Source: Haemaphysalis longicornis | Lineage: Eukaryota; Arthropoda; Arachnida; Ixodida; Ixodidae | NCBI GenBank assembly: GCA_013339765.2 | Contig: CM023454.1 | Span: 151,190,480-151,254,479, forward strand | Reading direction: 5' to 3' | DNA: 64,000 nt | Shown here: positions 30,700 to 42,282 of the stretch, in pieces | Layout of the letters: each line of letters starts with the position of its first letter | Numbering within the stretch: the stretch's first letter is position 1 | Program-made: the position numbers and the translations under genes | The notes under the pieces: model-generated | Told to the model about the DNA's origin: nothing | Databases searched by the model: none | The model's input: only the letters and a program-made list of their open reading frames with translations

Positions 30700-32060
30700 G
30701 TCTTCTGAAAACACGGCCACCTTCCCGACTCAGAGAAGCTTCGCCTAGTCGCCCAATTTCCGAAATGCACTACGATTACAGACCTCCAAATTTTCGTCCG
30801 CTTATGCTACTGTTTTCGTCGCTTAGTCCAAAACATTGCAACCATTATCGAACCTTTGACAACGCTCCTCAATGGATCCAGTAAAGAAGCTCTGGACTGG
30901 CCGCCTGCCTGCGAATTATCTTTTGTGTCTTTACGGCGCCTGCTTACATCACCCCCAATACTGCGCCACTTTACATCCTTATAGAAACTCATGTAAACAC
31001 TGATGGAAGTGGTGTCATTCTTTGCGCTGTATTCACTCAAAGCAAAGAAGGCGTCCAGGAGTGCGTACTTGCATATGCCAGCCGTACTCTGACACAGGCG
31101 GAGCAAAATTTCTCCGTCTCCGAAAAATATTGTTTGACGATCGTTTGGGCGATTCACAAATTCCTGCCATACCTGTATGGCAGCCCTTTTAGGTCGTCAC
31201 GGACAATCACGCGTTGTGTTGGCTGCCGTAACTCAAAGATCCGTCCATCCGACGCGGCCGTTGGGCTCTTCGCTTCCAAGAGGACGACATTAGCGTTGTG
31301 TATGGGTCCGGAAGCAAATATACGTACGCTGACGCCCTTTATAGATGTCCTGTGGAGTCAGAAAAAAAGGGCATTTCCAACAACAACTGTGCCCTGGCGT
31401 CACTTTAAATCCACTTCATGGCCGCAGAGCAGAGGAAAGACCCCTGGATCGGGCCAATACTGCAACACCTGTGAAGTTGTTCACAGCTTAGGTGTCGCTT
31501 GCACTGCTTCGCTAGGCGTCACACTAAGCCATTCGTGACGAACCTATGCATCAGCGCAACTATTCTGCAGACCACCGCAAATCGTGGCTAGTCATTACGC
31601 GTCATTTGCGCCGTGATGTCGGTCTATTCAACCACACTGACGCGCAATCCACACATGCTGGTGTCCTAAAAACCTACCAGATTCTGTGCATACGTAATAC
31701 TGTCGCTGAATGTACACGTATGTAACGAAGTACATCGGCTCGTGTCCCGTATGCCACGTCAGCACGTGTCCGCCTCAACATCCTACCTGACTTCTGCAGC
31801 CACTACCGTGCCCCGCGCGCCCTTTTGATAGCGTTAAAATTGACATCTACGGGCCCCTCCTACGCACAACCTCAGGCAAGAGTTGGATCCTCCTTACCAG
31901 GTGGGCGGGAAAAGCCGCGCTCCCCCCAGTTAAAGCCCATGACATGTCAGTTTTTCTCCTACAGAGGTTTATCTTGCGCCACGGTGCCCCCAGGGAGCTC
32001 TTGAGAGACAGAGGACGCCTCTTTTTGTAGGAGGCCCTCTGGCCGTTAGCCACCCTCTTT
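30700..32060 (+). pseudogene. Gypsy-3 RNase H and integrase remnants
   Basis: Scattered pieces: HVNTDGSGVILCAV-type RNase H start (about 30990-31030), FSVSEKYCLTIVWAIHKFLP then YLYGSPF (31110-31190), a DNHALCWL-like remnant, and an integrase stretch with FILRHGAPRELLRDRGRLFL at about 31968-32028. Frames change repeatedly. Similarity ends near 32050, in the middle of the integrase core. Confidence 0.65.
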
Positions 32061-33310
32061 TGAGTTGTGCGGCACCGTACGGAACGGCCAAACCTTTAGA
32101 TAGGTTTTCTTTTTTATATCCGCAATTATCTGACTTTCCTCTGTTTTGCGCTCATATTCCTAAGCCCAAATGGCTGCCGCTGAACGAATACAGAGGACAG
32201 CTGAGGCCTTTCGGTTGACGGGATGAGCCGAAGTAAACTGATGGTGGTGACCGGTGTGCGTTGTCTTCCTGTAAACGGAAAACTTTACGTTCCTTCTTCT
32301 ACCCGGCGCCTCTACATAACATATTAAAAAGGACAGGGGAGGCCGAGGCGGAGCGTTCCCATTCAAACGTAAACTGGTTTTAGCAGTAGAGGGACTTCCA
32401 GTATCTTTCCTAATCTTTCAGCAGTAGTCTACACCATGCCAAGACTTTTCATGTTTGTATGTTTTTACATTATTTACATGTCTGTATGTCTGTATTGTCT
32501 GTATTCTTGTGTTTGTAACGTCGCTTTGCCCTTCCGCCTGCTGAATACTCAGCAAGCGTCCCGTAAGGAAAACCACAATGATGAGGATAATGAATAACTC
32601 AACAGATCTTCACGGCAAGGGCAAACGTGTGGTACCTTTTTGTAGTTTCTTTTTGTTTTTGTTTGTTGGCCAGTGTTATGCCCATTGCTGTTCATCCTGC
32701 TGAAACAGTATGAATTCCCATTTGCTATGGTCTCGCCCGAGATTGCAGTATTGTAAACAAATGAACAAAAAAAATTGTGTGTGTGTGGTAGGTGGTTGGG
32801 GGTCACAGGAAACGACTCAAAAAATATTTCCTGCTCCGTTGTTATCAGGACGCCTCATCGAATCGCGTCTTCACGACCTAACTGTTCGAACGCAAAAGTG
32901 TACTATCAATACTGAGGGTGAAGAATCGAAACTCACTGACCATTATTTTTTGTTGTTGTTTAATAAGTATTAAACTGACTGCGCATGGGCAATCAAATGT
33001 TATAAAAGAAATTTTTGTCACTGACTCCAAAATACCTGATAACCTAATTCCGCAGTACCAGCACGTATGCAGTGCAAACCGTGGTACAGTGGCTACATGA
33101 TTGACCGGAGAACTCTTGCTGATAATTTATATAGGCGCAGAGAATTTCACACAGCACAATTCAAAATTGTGTCTTGCTCATTTTATCCGCTTGTAGTTTT
33201 AATAATCGAAATCGGTAACAAAAATGCGTCGAGTCGCTCTGCTGTATCGCTACACCGGCACAATCCTTCTGCCACAGCATTCGATTTGGATTCCTTCGCT
33301 TCGTATTCAA
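32061..33310. other. No recognisable gene
   Basis: I see no gene here. Sequence is AT-rich with short T and TG runs (for example GTGTGTGTGTGG near 32776). Confidence 0.4.
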
Positions 33311-33759
33311 TATTTATTTATTTATTTATTTAAAATACCTTACAGCCCCGGGAGCATTGAGTAAAAGGTGTTACATAAAAATTACAGAAGGTGCGACCAG
33401 CCAACACTCCGCAGAAAAGATTGTAAAGAACAAAAAACTTTAGTAGACACAAGGCGAAACCAGACAAAAGCAAGAAAAAAAAACGGATAAGGGCATTGAG
33501 AGAAATAACGCAAAAAGTACTAAAATTTTCAGAGCACACAAACCACATCAAACGAACGGTACAAATCTCGCAATAACATTTGACGAAGGAAAATGCGAAA
33601 AAAAGAATTAACATATTGCCGACAGATAGCGTGCACATGACACGCACTGAAAAGAGCTGAAGGTTAAGGAAAAAAGTTTTGATTAGAATGAAAAAACCGC
33701 AGCACTTCAAGCACCTTGCCCACTCAAGGAAACAAGGTGATGCCAAATTATCTGTGCTG

Positions 33760-34214
33760 CTCTGCAAGTGCTTGTGTAGAAGATGACGAAATTTTTCCTG
33801 ATTATTTTCTGCAGCAATGCTATCAGGAAGGCTACTCCATAAGCGAATGGCCACAGGAAGCGCAGAAAACATAAACGTATGCGTGGAATCATACATACGA
33901 GAAAAACCTAAGTGGTTATTTATTCTTCGGGACATGTTCGATGCGATTTCGATAGGTAAAGTGGAACGAGTCCAATTATAAACATATATGTAGAGCACTG
34001 ATAAAAGGGCGACATCATGGCGAAGAACTAGAGGCTTGAGGGAAGGATCAAGCTTCATATCTGTTACGCTGAAATAGTGGCTGTAATCACGAAAGATGAA
34101 ACGGGCTGCCCTACTTTGGATCGATTCGATCATGTCGATTAGATAAATAGGATCCGGGGACCAAATAGATGATGCGTACTCCAGTTGTGGGCGAACAAAT
34201 GTCTGATAGGCCAA
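33760..34214 (-). pseudogene. CR1-like ORF2 C-terminal region
   Basis: The frame begins with YQTFVRPQLEYASSIWSPD, continues IESIQSRAARFIFRDYSHY and ends with LWSSLPDSIAAENNQEKFRH, the standard terminal part of CR1/jockey-type ORF2. The frame stays open down to 33330, but the sequence there is hydrophobic and looks like translated 3' untranslated region. Confidence 0.7.
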
Positions 34215-34471
34215 TTTACAAATACTCGAAGGCGAATTACTAAGATTACGACGTAAATAGACTAATGTCTGTGATGCTTTGGCACATATGTTTATTTTTT
34301 TTTAATTACACATACTGCCAATCCCAATTAAGGGATTATTGCAGGAAGGGCACATACATTGTGAAAGGGCAAGATTTATACAAAGGGTACTCACTGAAAT
34401 ATTACAATAACGAGCGAGACAAAACTGACAGCAATACATTTTATGACTACATCAGTACCATGATAACTACA

Positions 34472-35378
34472 TCAATACCATAGGACATCAATACCAACTA
34501 GTACTGAATAAAGAAGAGTGAGCACTTCAAACGGTGAAGTGGCTATAACATGGGATGAACATGAGCGGTTATCGGTTAGATTAATGACTAAATATTTATA
34601 GAAAATGGTTTGCAACAGTTGATTGAGATTTATATTGTTGGAAAAATGTGAGTTGTCGCGCGTACGGCTAAAAGAAGTTACCTTACATTTTGACACATTT
34701 CGAGACATTAGCCAATAGTTACACCAACGGTAAATTAGGCCGAGATCGTTTTGAAGCACTTGGTGGTAATCAGTACTGTTAACTGGTCTATAAATATAGC
34801 AATCGTAAGCAAAGACGCGAACACAAGAGGAAATATTTAGTGGCAACTCGTTCATGTATATAAGGAAGCGCAAAGGGCCAAGGACGATGCCCTGGTGAAC
34901 ACCTGATGTAACGTAAGTCGGAGATGAAACAATATTGTTAACTACTGTGAACTGTCGACGATTGGAAAGAAAATTTCGAATTTATGATAGCGTGAAGGAG
35001 TCGAGGCGAAGAGCGGGTAATTTTTGTAATAAGGTGACAATGGTTAACATGACCAAAAGCTTTTTAGAAGTCGAGAAAAATGCAGTCAGTCTGTAGGGTA
35101 TTGTCCATGTTAAAGTGCCGGTGAGTCGTGAATTCAAGTAACTGTGTTTCGCATGAAAGCTTTTTCTGAAACCATGTAGATAATGAGAAAAGAAATGACT
35201 CGACTCTAGGTGATTGTAAACATGGGATGACATTATATGCTAGATTAGCTTGCAGTAAATGCAGGTCAATGAGATGGGGCGGTAATTTTCTGTTACCAGA
35301 TTTAAAAACGAGGACCACTTTACCTATTTTCCAGTCACTGGACAGCTGTCCAGATGATGACTGTTTGAACAAAGACAA
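34472..35378 (-). pseudogene. CR1-like reverse transcriptase remnants
   Basis: 35378-35064 carries WKIGKVVLVFKSGNR, a YNVIPCL stretch and LSCETQLLEFTTH then NMDNTLQTDCIFLDF (first catalytic Asp). 34873-34472 carries GPLRFLIYMNELPLNISS and RVFAYDCYIYRPV, where FADD is expected: the first aspartate of the box is Tyr (codon at 34807-34805). A WCNYWLMSRNVSKCK segment follows. The enzyme would be inactive even with the frame restored. Confidence 0.75.
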
Positions 35379-35777
35379 AGAATATTAGACAAAGAATTTT
35401 ACTAGAAACAGATATGGTATTTTCAGTATTTTGGAACTAATATTATCTGCACTGGAAGAAGTAGATAACTACAGATTATTGATGAGGCATGCAACACCCT
35501 CTTTAGTGGCTTCAATACTTTGCATGTACTACCAGTCATAATCATCGACGTTCGGTAAATTAGTATGATCCTCTCGAGTGAAAACCGATGAAAAAATCTG
35601 TTAAATGCAGAGGTACTATCATTATCTGAAAGGGGGCGTTGGTGTAGCTATGTAAAGATTTCCGGTTTGAGTTGCGTCAGGGCATATTACTTGCCAGAAC
35701 TTTTTCGGATTCGTTTGTAGAAGAGAAGGTAAATCTTTTGAAAAGTATTTATTTGTAGCCTCAGTTAGGGCAGAACA

Positions 35778-36197
35778 CTAGGTTTTTAAACACAGCCTAT
35801 ACCTCTCCCATGCAAGAGCACTGTTGATATGTTTAGCTGAACTGTAAAGGTGTTTCTTTCTGTTGCTAAGCTTGCGGAGCGCTTTAGTGAACCAAGGATT
35901 GGATTTGTTGTTAGTTATCAATATCAACGGGATATATTGGTTAATTAGGTCCGATATTTTATTCTTAAAACATTGTGAACAAGGCTTCCGTGCGGGAGCC
36001 GAAACGTCTTTTAAGTTTTTCTTTTTCTTTTTCGTTACTTGGTCGGTGCCCTCTTTCTCTCTCAAATGTACCCTCCCGACCAGACGGTTGCCCGTCAAAC
36101 CCTTGACTTCATTCTTAAAACAGATCCTTATTGGTAGTATCGATTTGATTTTCTCCTTAAAAACAATCTCTAAATAAGAAAACACTTGCTTAGGCAA
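35778..36197 (-). pseudogene. CR1-like pre-RT region with in-frame insertion
   Basis: The minus-strand frame is open for 139 codons. Its second half reads INQYIPLILITNNKSNPWFT and KALRKLSNRKKHLYSSAKHI then NSALAWERYRLCLKT, the conserved segment between endonuclease and RT in tick CR1-like elements. The first half is foreign: it is the reverse complement of the 138-bp insertion at 35973-36110, which together with its 12-bp duplication adds 150 bases and keeps the frame. Confidence 0.65.
35973..36110 (+). mobile_element. 138-bp insertion, Penelope-tail-like, with hammerhead-like stem
   Basis: The insertion is bounded by the perfect 12-bp duplication ATTCTTAAAACA (35961-35972 and 36111-36122). 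It starts TTGTGAACAAGGCTTCC; 35983-35989 GGCTTCC pairs with 35994-36000 GGGAGCC (one G-U) around a GTGC loop and is followed by GAAAC at 36001-36005. Stem II plus GAAAC is the second half of a hammerhead ribozyme core; the expected CTGATGA before it is replaced by TGTGAACA. Penelope-like elements are known to carry minimal hammerheads, so a truncated Penelope terminus is my best guess. Confidence 0.5.
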
Positions 36198-39100
36198 AAA
36201 ACTGCTGCTTATGTATTTATCTTTATTTTATGTTATATTTTTATTTTCCTTGCAGAGATTTTATTCTCTTCGACATTCTTCCAGCGATTTTTTATATACT
36301 GAAGCAGACGCTATAAAATATTTGTGCTTAAAATGCATAAAGCGCTTAAATACATAATGACCTCAATAGAAACCGTTTCTATTGACCAAAAGCAAACATA
36401 TGTTAAATGTTTAATGATGAACACTTGTATTGGTCTTTTGATTCGCGCAAGCCTTGTATGAATTAACGCGACATGTGACGAAAGAGTTCCAACGCGCCCA
36501 GGTAGGTTGTTTTCCTTTAATATACAATTTGTGTACATAATTAAAAAGGCAAGTGATGCAGTAAACTTACGACTTGCCTGATAAATTCTGACTGGTATTT
36601 ACCTGTGCTGTTAGCTGGGCTTTATAGCTGCACAATGAATCTGTGTGAGTAAGCCTAGAGCCGAATAGATTGCATAAAACAGTTGAAATGCTGGTAAGCG
36701 CAAATAGGTCGCAAAAATCAATAAAACCATGTCAAACATTCGCTTTTTCTCCCTCCTATTTTTGTGGCTCATTAAAAACCTAAACATTTTTATGAGCACA
36801 AAGAGTTTACTTTCAATAGTGTTTTTTTTTACTCAAGTATCTTTCCCCGATGGACCAGTTCATGTGCCGCTCCTCCCCCATCCGTTTGTCTTTACCGCAG
36901 TTGGGAGCTTTTTTCATATTTCGGGAAGCAGCGTCCTGCTAAGAATCCGCATCCCACCTGTCACAAAGCACAAACACGCCCTTACGGACTAGAGCAATAT
37001 AAGTTCGCAAGAGGCCCAGCCTGAAATGTAACCGAAGGGAGCCAGGTTCACCATAAATGACCCGCTGGAAGTGTTCGTACCATCAGCTTGGCCCCCAGGG
37101 CTTCAGCTCAGCATCCGGCCATCGTTCTGATGGCCCCAGCAGGTGAAGGCTAAAAGACGAAGACCCGTTGAAGTTGCTTATTGGAGGATTGATCAGGGGT
37201 GGCGGCCTCTGCTAAAGCCTTGCCCAGACGAGTACAGTTTGGCAGCCGGTTTCTTAGTAGGTTTTTGTAATGTTGTGCTTGTTCATTCCCGTACGAAACG
37301 CATTTAGCAAACTCAATGGGACCCCTTTGTGTCTCCACCCCTAACCCTAAGGGCGTGTGGACGTCTTCTCCCGCAGCTGTGAGGGTCGGAGTTAGCCAAC
37401 TGGAGCATCGGAAACAGGCCTGTTGGGCGGGCCAGCGTTTTTGTAGCGGGACCACAACGAGGTTCTATCAAACCCCCTGATTTGACAATATTTCCTCGGG
37501 TAGCGCGTTTACAGGGTAGCTTCTCCAGCGGAAGGGGACCGTCACTTCCCGGATTCAGGAGGTAACCTTAAAGAGTGTCATACGCAGCATCATTGACACC
37601 TCGGCCTCCTCCTACGGTTTATTTGAGAGAGGTGTTGGAAGCCCCGGCCATTTATCATCCCATATGGGGTGCTTGCTTTGGTTCACAATGTATTACAGGA
37701 CCGGCCGACCAAACACCAGTCCATACGACAAGCTACACGAGAGTTATATTAACAAAAGAGAAACAGGTTTAGTTATGTACTGTTTCTTACGAGAAAAAAA
37801 CAGACAGCCTATTTGATTTCTACGCGGAAGCAACGTGCATCAAAATTTTAGGTATTTGTACCACGTAAAACTTCTTAGAGGAAGGAATTTCATTTCCTTA
37901 TACCCATTAATACACTGTGGTTTTAATTGGTGCATGTAGCCAGTAGGACGATGCCTACAATTATCGCTAGTCTTTGCACTGCTTGCATTTAGATTCGGTA
38001 ATAGTTTTTGACAATTTTAAGAAATAAAGAAGTGCTAGCTTCTTTTGCGTAGGCATTCGTGAAGAGTGCTTTGTGGTAGAACATATTAACAGCATACTTT
38101 AGAGATGCCCGCTTTACCGCACTGATGTCAATGTCACCGAAAAACTCCCTGCAGAAAAGCAAACTGCACAATGTGTCGGCACACCACGATATAATACTAA
38201 ACTCCAAGCACGGAAGCCAACTTTGCACCAAAGGATGACACAAAGTGATAAAATGCCAGCAGGAAAGGCACCTTTACAGGTGACGGGCACATGATACCGA
38301 GCAATTATTAAAAACACTAAATTACCCTCGATGCGAATACAAAGTTCACAATTTAGTCACACAAAGTACAAATAAGTGACGACACTGAGGATACAAAATC
38401 AGCACATGCATAGACCCAATCATGTACTAACAGTTGCAAAATCATAAAATCACCCGCGCTTAGCTCTGTACTTATTTGCTTAAAATTTATATAAGTAAAG
38501 ATACGGTTAAATATAATATAAGGTTAAATATAAATATAAGGTTGCGTAATTTTTGTACTGTGTATTAGTATCAGAGAAAGCTAGAGAGCTTCTTTTTCAA
38601 CTATCTTTCTACGACAAAGGGGCGATAAAGTTTTATGCTTTGAATCCCATGAAAGTTAAATCTTGGCAACTCTTATCAAGCAACAACAAAGCTAGGGGAC
38701 ATGCACATGTGTCCTCTCGCTTTGTAAACTTTTTATAGGGAGCAGAAAACTGTGCCATTTCGTGAACACAAAACGAAAGTTTCCTTGAAGTAAATTTGTC
38801 TTAAAATTATTAGCTAAAAACGCTGTGTACAAGTGGCGTTCGTTTCGAAGTGGAAGGGTAAATGATCGTGTTTGTTTTAATGAGAGACACAAACTATTAG
38901 AGAGATTCATCACAGCAATAAATAGAGACCCTTCTTAGACAAATGTTTTACCTTTTTTATTGAGGAGCGATTATATGTGTCAAAATCCTGGCATATCATT
39001 TAAAACCTCTTCAACAAAGTATAAAAAAACACGTTTTTTTTGCTATACTTGCTTTATCAAAGGTCTGGAAATGTCTGCAACAAAAAGTATCGCAATTATT

Positions 39101-42057
39101 TCTCTCAATTTTCTCTCCACAGCATTGAACAGGTGTAGCTTGTTGGCAATGTGTCGGACAGCTAGACCCGTCCATTAAGTCACATTTTAGAATAAGAAGC
39201 AACTTACGGCCCCTACCTGCTTTGTATGATCAAGGAACCTGTATGGGTTCCGTAACGTCTGCGTATTCACCTTGACGCTGTCTGTGACCGCATCTTCGTC
39301 CTCGTCATGATACCTGACCGGACAAACTTTCGCCGTAGTCTTTACTACATGGGCAATTCGTTGGTAGAGCTAAAATAACGATGTAACTGTGAATGGCATG
39401 ACGGCTTGGATGAAGGAAGAGTTTGCCTTACTGTACAAGAAGGTGTTGGTAATGGGGTTATAATATCGTTTTTGTCTGACGGGGGCATATCTACTCGAGG
39501 TCTAGAATACGCAGGACCGAGGCAAGTGCAGGGGTACGTCCGCACAGCGAGATGTATCTGTTGTGTTCAAATGACGTCCGAATTGTTTCGAATAGGCCCG
39601 TTTTCCATTGCTATCCCGGAAAGACGGCCATCGGATAGGATGGTTTCAATCGTCGCACACATATAGAAACGCCACAAAGTAAAAGGTATAATTTTCTGCA
39701 CTTTTCGGTGCACGCAAATTTCTGCCGCACCAGAATAATTTGCGGAAAAAAGGTTTCTGGGGAAGGTATACACGTCCTCAATTTTACGCTCAGTAAGAGA
39801 CTCTAAAACAGCACACGTGGGACTTGAGCTCTTTCTGCCAATTGGGGTGAAAGAGGAACATTCGGAAGGAATCGTGAAGCTTTTTAATGACTCGCTGTGC
39901 GGTGGTAAAAGGAAAACCAAGTTTCTGAAAGCTTCAGCTGATACTATGTCCCGAATAAAAAAGAACACCTGTCGTAAAGACTACAACTCTCAGCAAACTA
40001 TTATCAACTAAGGGCCTCATTGTAGGTGAGAATGGTGACTGGTTTGATTGCAGTTGTATTTTTTTTCCTGCGCCTCGATGCACCAGGCTTCATGGCTGCT
40101 TTGAAGGTTGGTTTCGTGATTTCTCTTGTGTGCCATAGCAAATCTGCTATTAGATAGAGAAAGTGTTTCGAGCACTCTCAACTAGAGTAGAAGGTTCTTT
40201 GATCTGCGGTTTCCTTGGGATAATTTTATGAATGAGATCGGAAAGATTGTACAGATAATTACTCCCCAGAAAAAAATACCACACCCGTTATTTTCCCGAA
40301 GATCCACTGGGCATATTGCTTTATATAAATATTTGCTGCCGCTTTACTTTGCGTTTTCTGAAGCACAATTTCTCTTCAATAAACCTTGTTTGCTATTAGA
40401 GCCCTGAATGGTTCGTGTAGACATATAGTATCGCAAAGGAGCTGGTACTCAGCCTTCATTGTACATATACCTTCTGGATGCCTCCAGAGTTGTTCATGTC
40501 GTGCCAGCGTCCGTCTTGAAGGTTCTTCCAAAGTTTAGTTTGCTGCCTTAAGCAACCAACAAAGCGACTCTCCCAAACAACACCACAGTTAAGGAAACCA
40601 TTCAACCATCGTGCTGTAACAATTACGCCAAACACCATTATTCCTGAAATTACCTACAGACGGCCCGGGAGTGTGTTTGACACATTTCCAACGCTCCGCA
40701 TTGTAACTGTCGAGACAAAGGCGTATGTTTTTGTAGGCCTTTTTTTCAAAGACCTAACCTAGATAAGGAGATATGAAAGTATCTAACCTGCAAGTAAATG
40801 TTAAGCAACGAGCTTTTAAATAGTTCATTGTTATTCCGAGACAGCGGAGCCCAGAGTTTATGGCTGAAGACACGCACAAAACACAACAACACAGGTGCCG
40901 TCTTCCTTGTTGGGAGAAAGAAAGGCTTTTCCGCTGAACTTGCTGTCAGATTATTGAAAACAAAACACCGCGTTGGGTAATGTGTAGCGTTAAACACGAT
41001 CTATTCGCTTGGCTCGGTGATCACCTCCTGAAAGTAATCGGTAATTTGGCTTTGAGGCAGCCTTGAAAGCCAAGAGTGTTAATATTAGCCTGATGCAGCA
41101 CGGCCGACCAGTTATCGTGTTTACTATAAGCGCTCACAATGTCCCTGGTGTCCCAACGGATGCTTTGTGTGAAATCTTCCGCACCGTAGGCCGCAAAGAC
41201 CTCCAGAAACTCTTCCAAACAACGCTGCATCCTCAATTCACAGCATTATCAGATGAAATTCGTGAGGGAGTGCAGGCACCAGAAAGACGTTAGGAGCGTC
41301 AAGCCATGAATTACGCCACTGGCATTTGCCCTCGCGCTGCTAGTCACCTGGGCGTTACCTCAAACGGCCATCAAAGCTTCACCTGCAAGAACGCACCAGA
41401 ATGACTGATGTGTTGCGTCCGGATAGTTATCGTTCCCTTTATTCTCACTGAGGAGAAGCAGGACGTATATATGGCTGCTGCCAAAACAACCAGTGTTTCC
41501 ACACGCAGGCACCCATTCGGGTACACGAATATGGCCCAAACAAGCCCAACGAGAACCGACGAAGTACATCTACGAGATTTCACGCAACCAAGAACAATCA
41601 AAACTTTGTCCCGTAAACAACGTTTCTAGGATCAAATTTTGCACCACAACAAGAAAAACCGAGAGCTCACAAAGCACATCTACGAGATTTCTCGTAACCA
41701 AAAACGATGAAGTTTTCAATAGGGTTTCCACGCTTTATATGTGCTACACAACAACAACAAAACAACAGCCTTCCAAGAAGCAGCAAAGCAACACCCTCAG
41801 TAAAGCAATCGCGAATCGAGTGCTTCGGAATGGGCCCTGGAAGCATTTATTTCTCGGTTTACTTTATTCTGAAGCCCCCATTTTACATTCACAATAGTGG
41901 TTCGAGGATCAACATTCTAGTTTTGTGATCACAGTACAGCGCACTGTTGCTCATGCTGGTACAAGAAACTTCCTTCATCAGTTTACCCAGGTATATAAAC
42001 GAAATAACAGCTTGCGGATCCGTCTCCTAGAATCATCGACGCTGACACGCCGATGAG
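36198..42057. other. 5.9 kb without supported gene
   Basis: No recognisable gene. Two stretches read somewhat like protein but match no family I know: minus 37455-37150 (GPIEFAKCVSYGNEQAQHYK) and minus 41236-41021 (LEEFLEVFAAYGAEDFTQSI). A short direct repeat, ACATCTACGAGATTTC followed by CGNAACCA, occurs at about 41566 and 41681. Confidence 0.35.
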
Positions 42058-42282
42058 AACTAAGAATATATTGTATCAGTCTAGATGCCAAATAAACCGC
42101 GCGGACTCAATGAGCAGGTCGGGCGGCGTTACTTAAGTCGCTACGGAGTTGAAGGACGTGTGGGTCAACTAAGAATATATTGTATCGGTGTGGTAGCAAA
42201 TTACACCGGGCGGACTCACTGAGCCGGTCGGGTGGCGTTACGTGGGGTGCAACGCCGTTTGACGACGTGTGGGTCAGCTTGC
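42058..42282 (+). repeat. 109-bp tandem duplication
   Basis: AACTAAGAATATATTGTATC begins both units, at 42058 and 42167. They share GCGGACTCA-TGAGC-GGTCGGG-GGCGTTAC and GACGTGTGGGTCA. Divergence is moderate, about one base in five. Confidence 0.8.

Larger units (their letters stand above)
27649..32060 (+). mobile_element. Ty3/gypsy retrotransposon 3 (degenerate, with SINE)
   Basis: Gag (27649 to about 28800), protease (about 29260-29430), reverse transcriptase (29864-30670), RNase H (about 30990-31340) and an integrase remnant (to about 32030) lie in order on the plus strand. A SINE (28935-29167) sits between gag and protease. Many frameshifts are present, the integrase stops mid-core, and no LTR pair can be seen. 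It resembles gypsy-2 in its integrase (RHGAPRELL) and gypsy-1 in gag style. Confidence 0.8.
33311..36197 (-). mobile_element. CR1/L2-like LINE, 5' truncated
   Basis: On the minus strand, a pre-RT segment (36197-35778), reverse transcriptase pieces (about 35370-35064 and 34900-34472) and the C-terminal region (34214 to about 33760) follow in order. The 3' end is a run of ATAAATAAATAAATA (complement of 33311-33332), the short tandem tail typical of this LINE group. The endonuclease is absent, so the copy is 5' truncated. A 138-bp insertion with its own 12-bp target duplication lies in the pre-RT part. Confidence 0.75.

Noticed and set aside
33330..33760. C-terminal extension of the CR1-like ORF2
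   Set aside because: Open frame, but hydrophobic and compositionally unlike the protein; more likely translated 3' untranslated region.
37150..37455. 101-codon minus-strand frame as a gene
   Set aside because: Composition looks protein-like, but I recognise no family, there is no conserved neighbour, and the flanking frames have stops.
39567..39968. 133-codon minus-strand frame
   Set aside because: No motif; the sequence looks like chance read-through in AT-rich DNA.
41021..41236. Minus-strand frame with LEEFLEVFAAYGAED
   Set aside because: No family recognised; the opposite strand is also open over the same bases.
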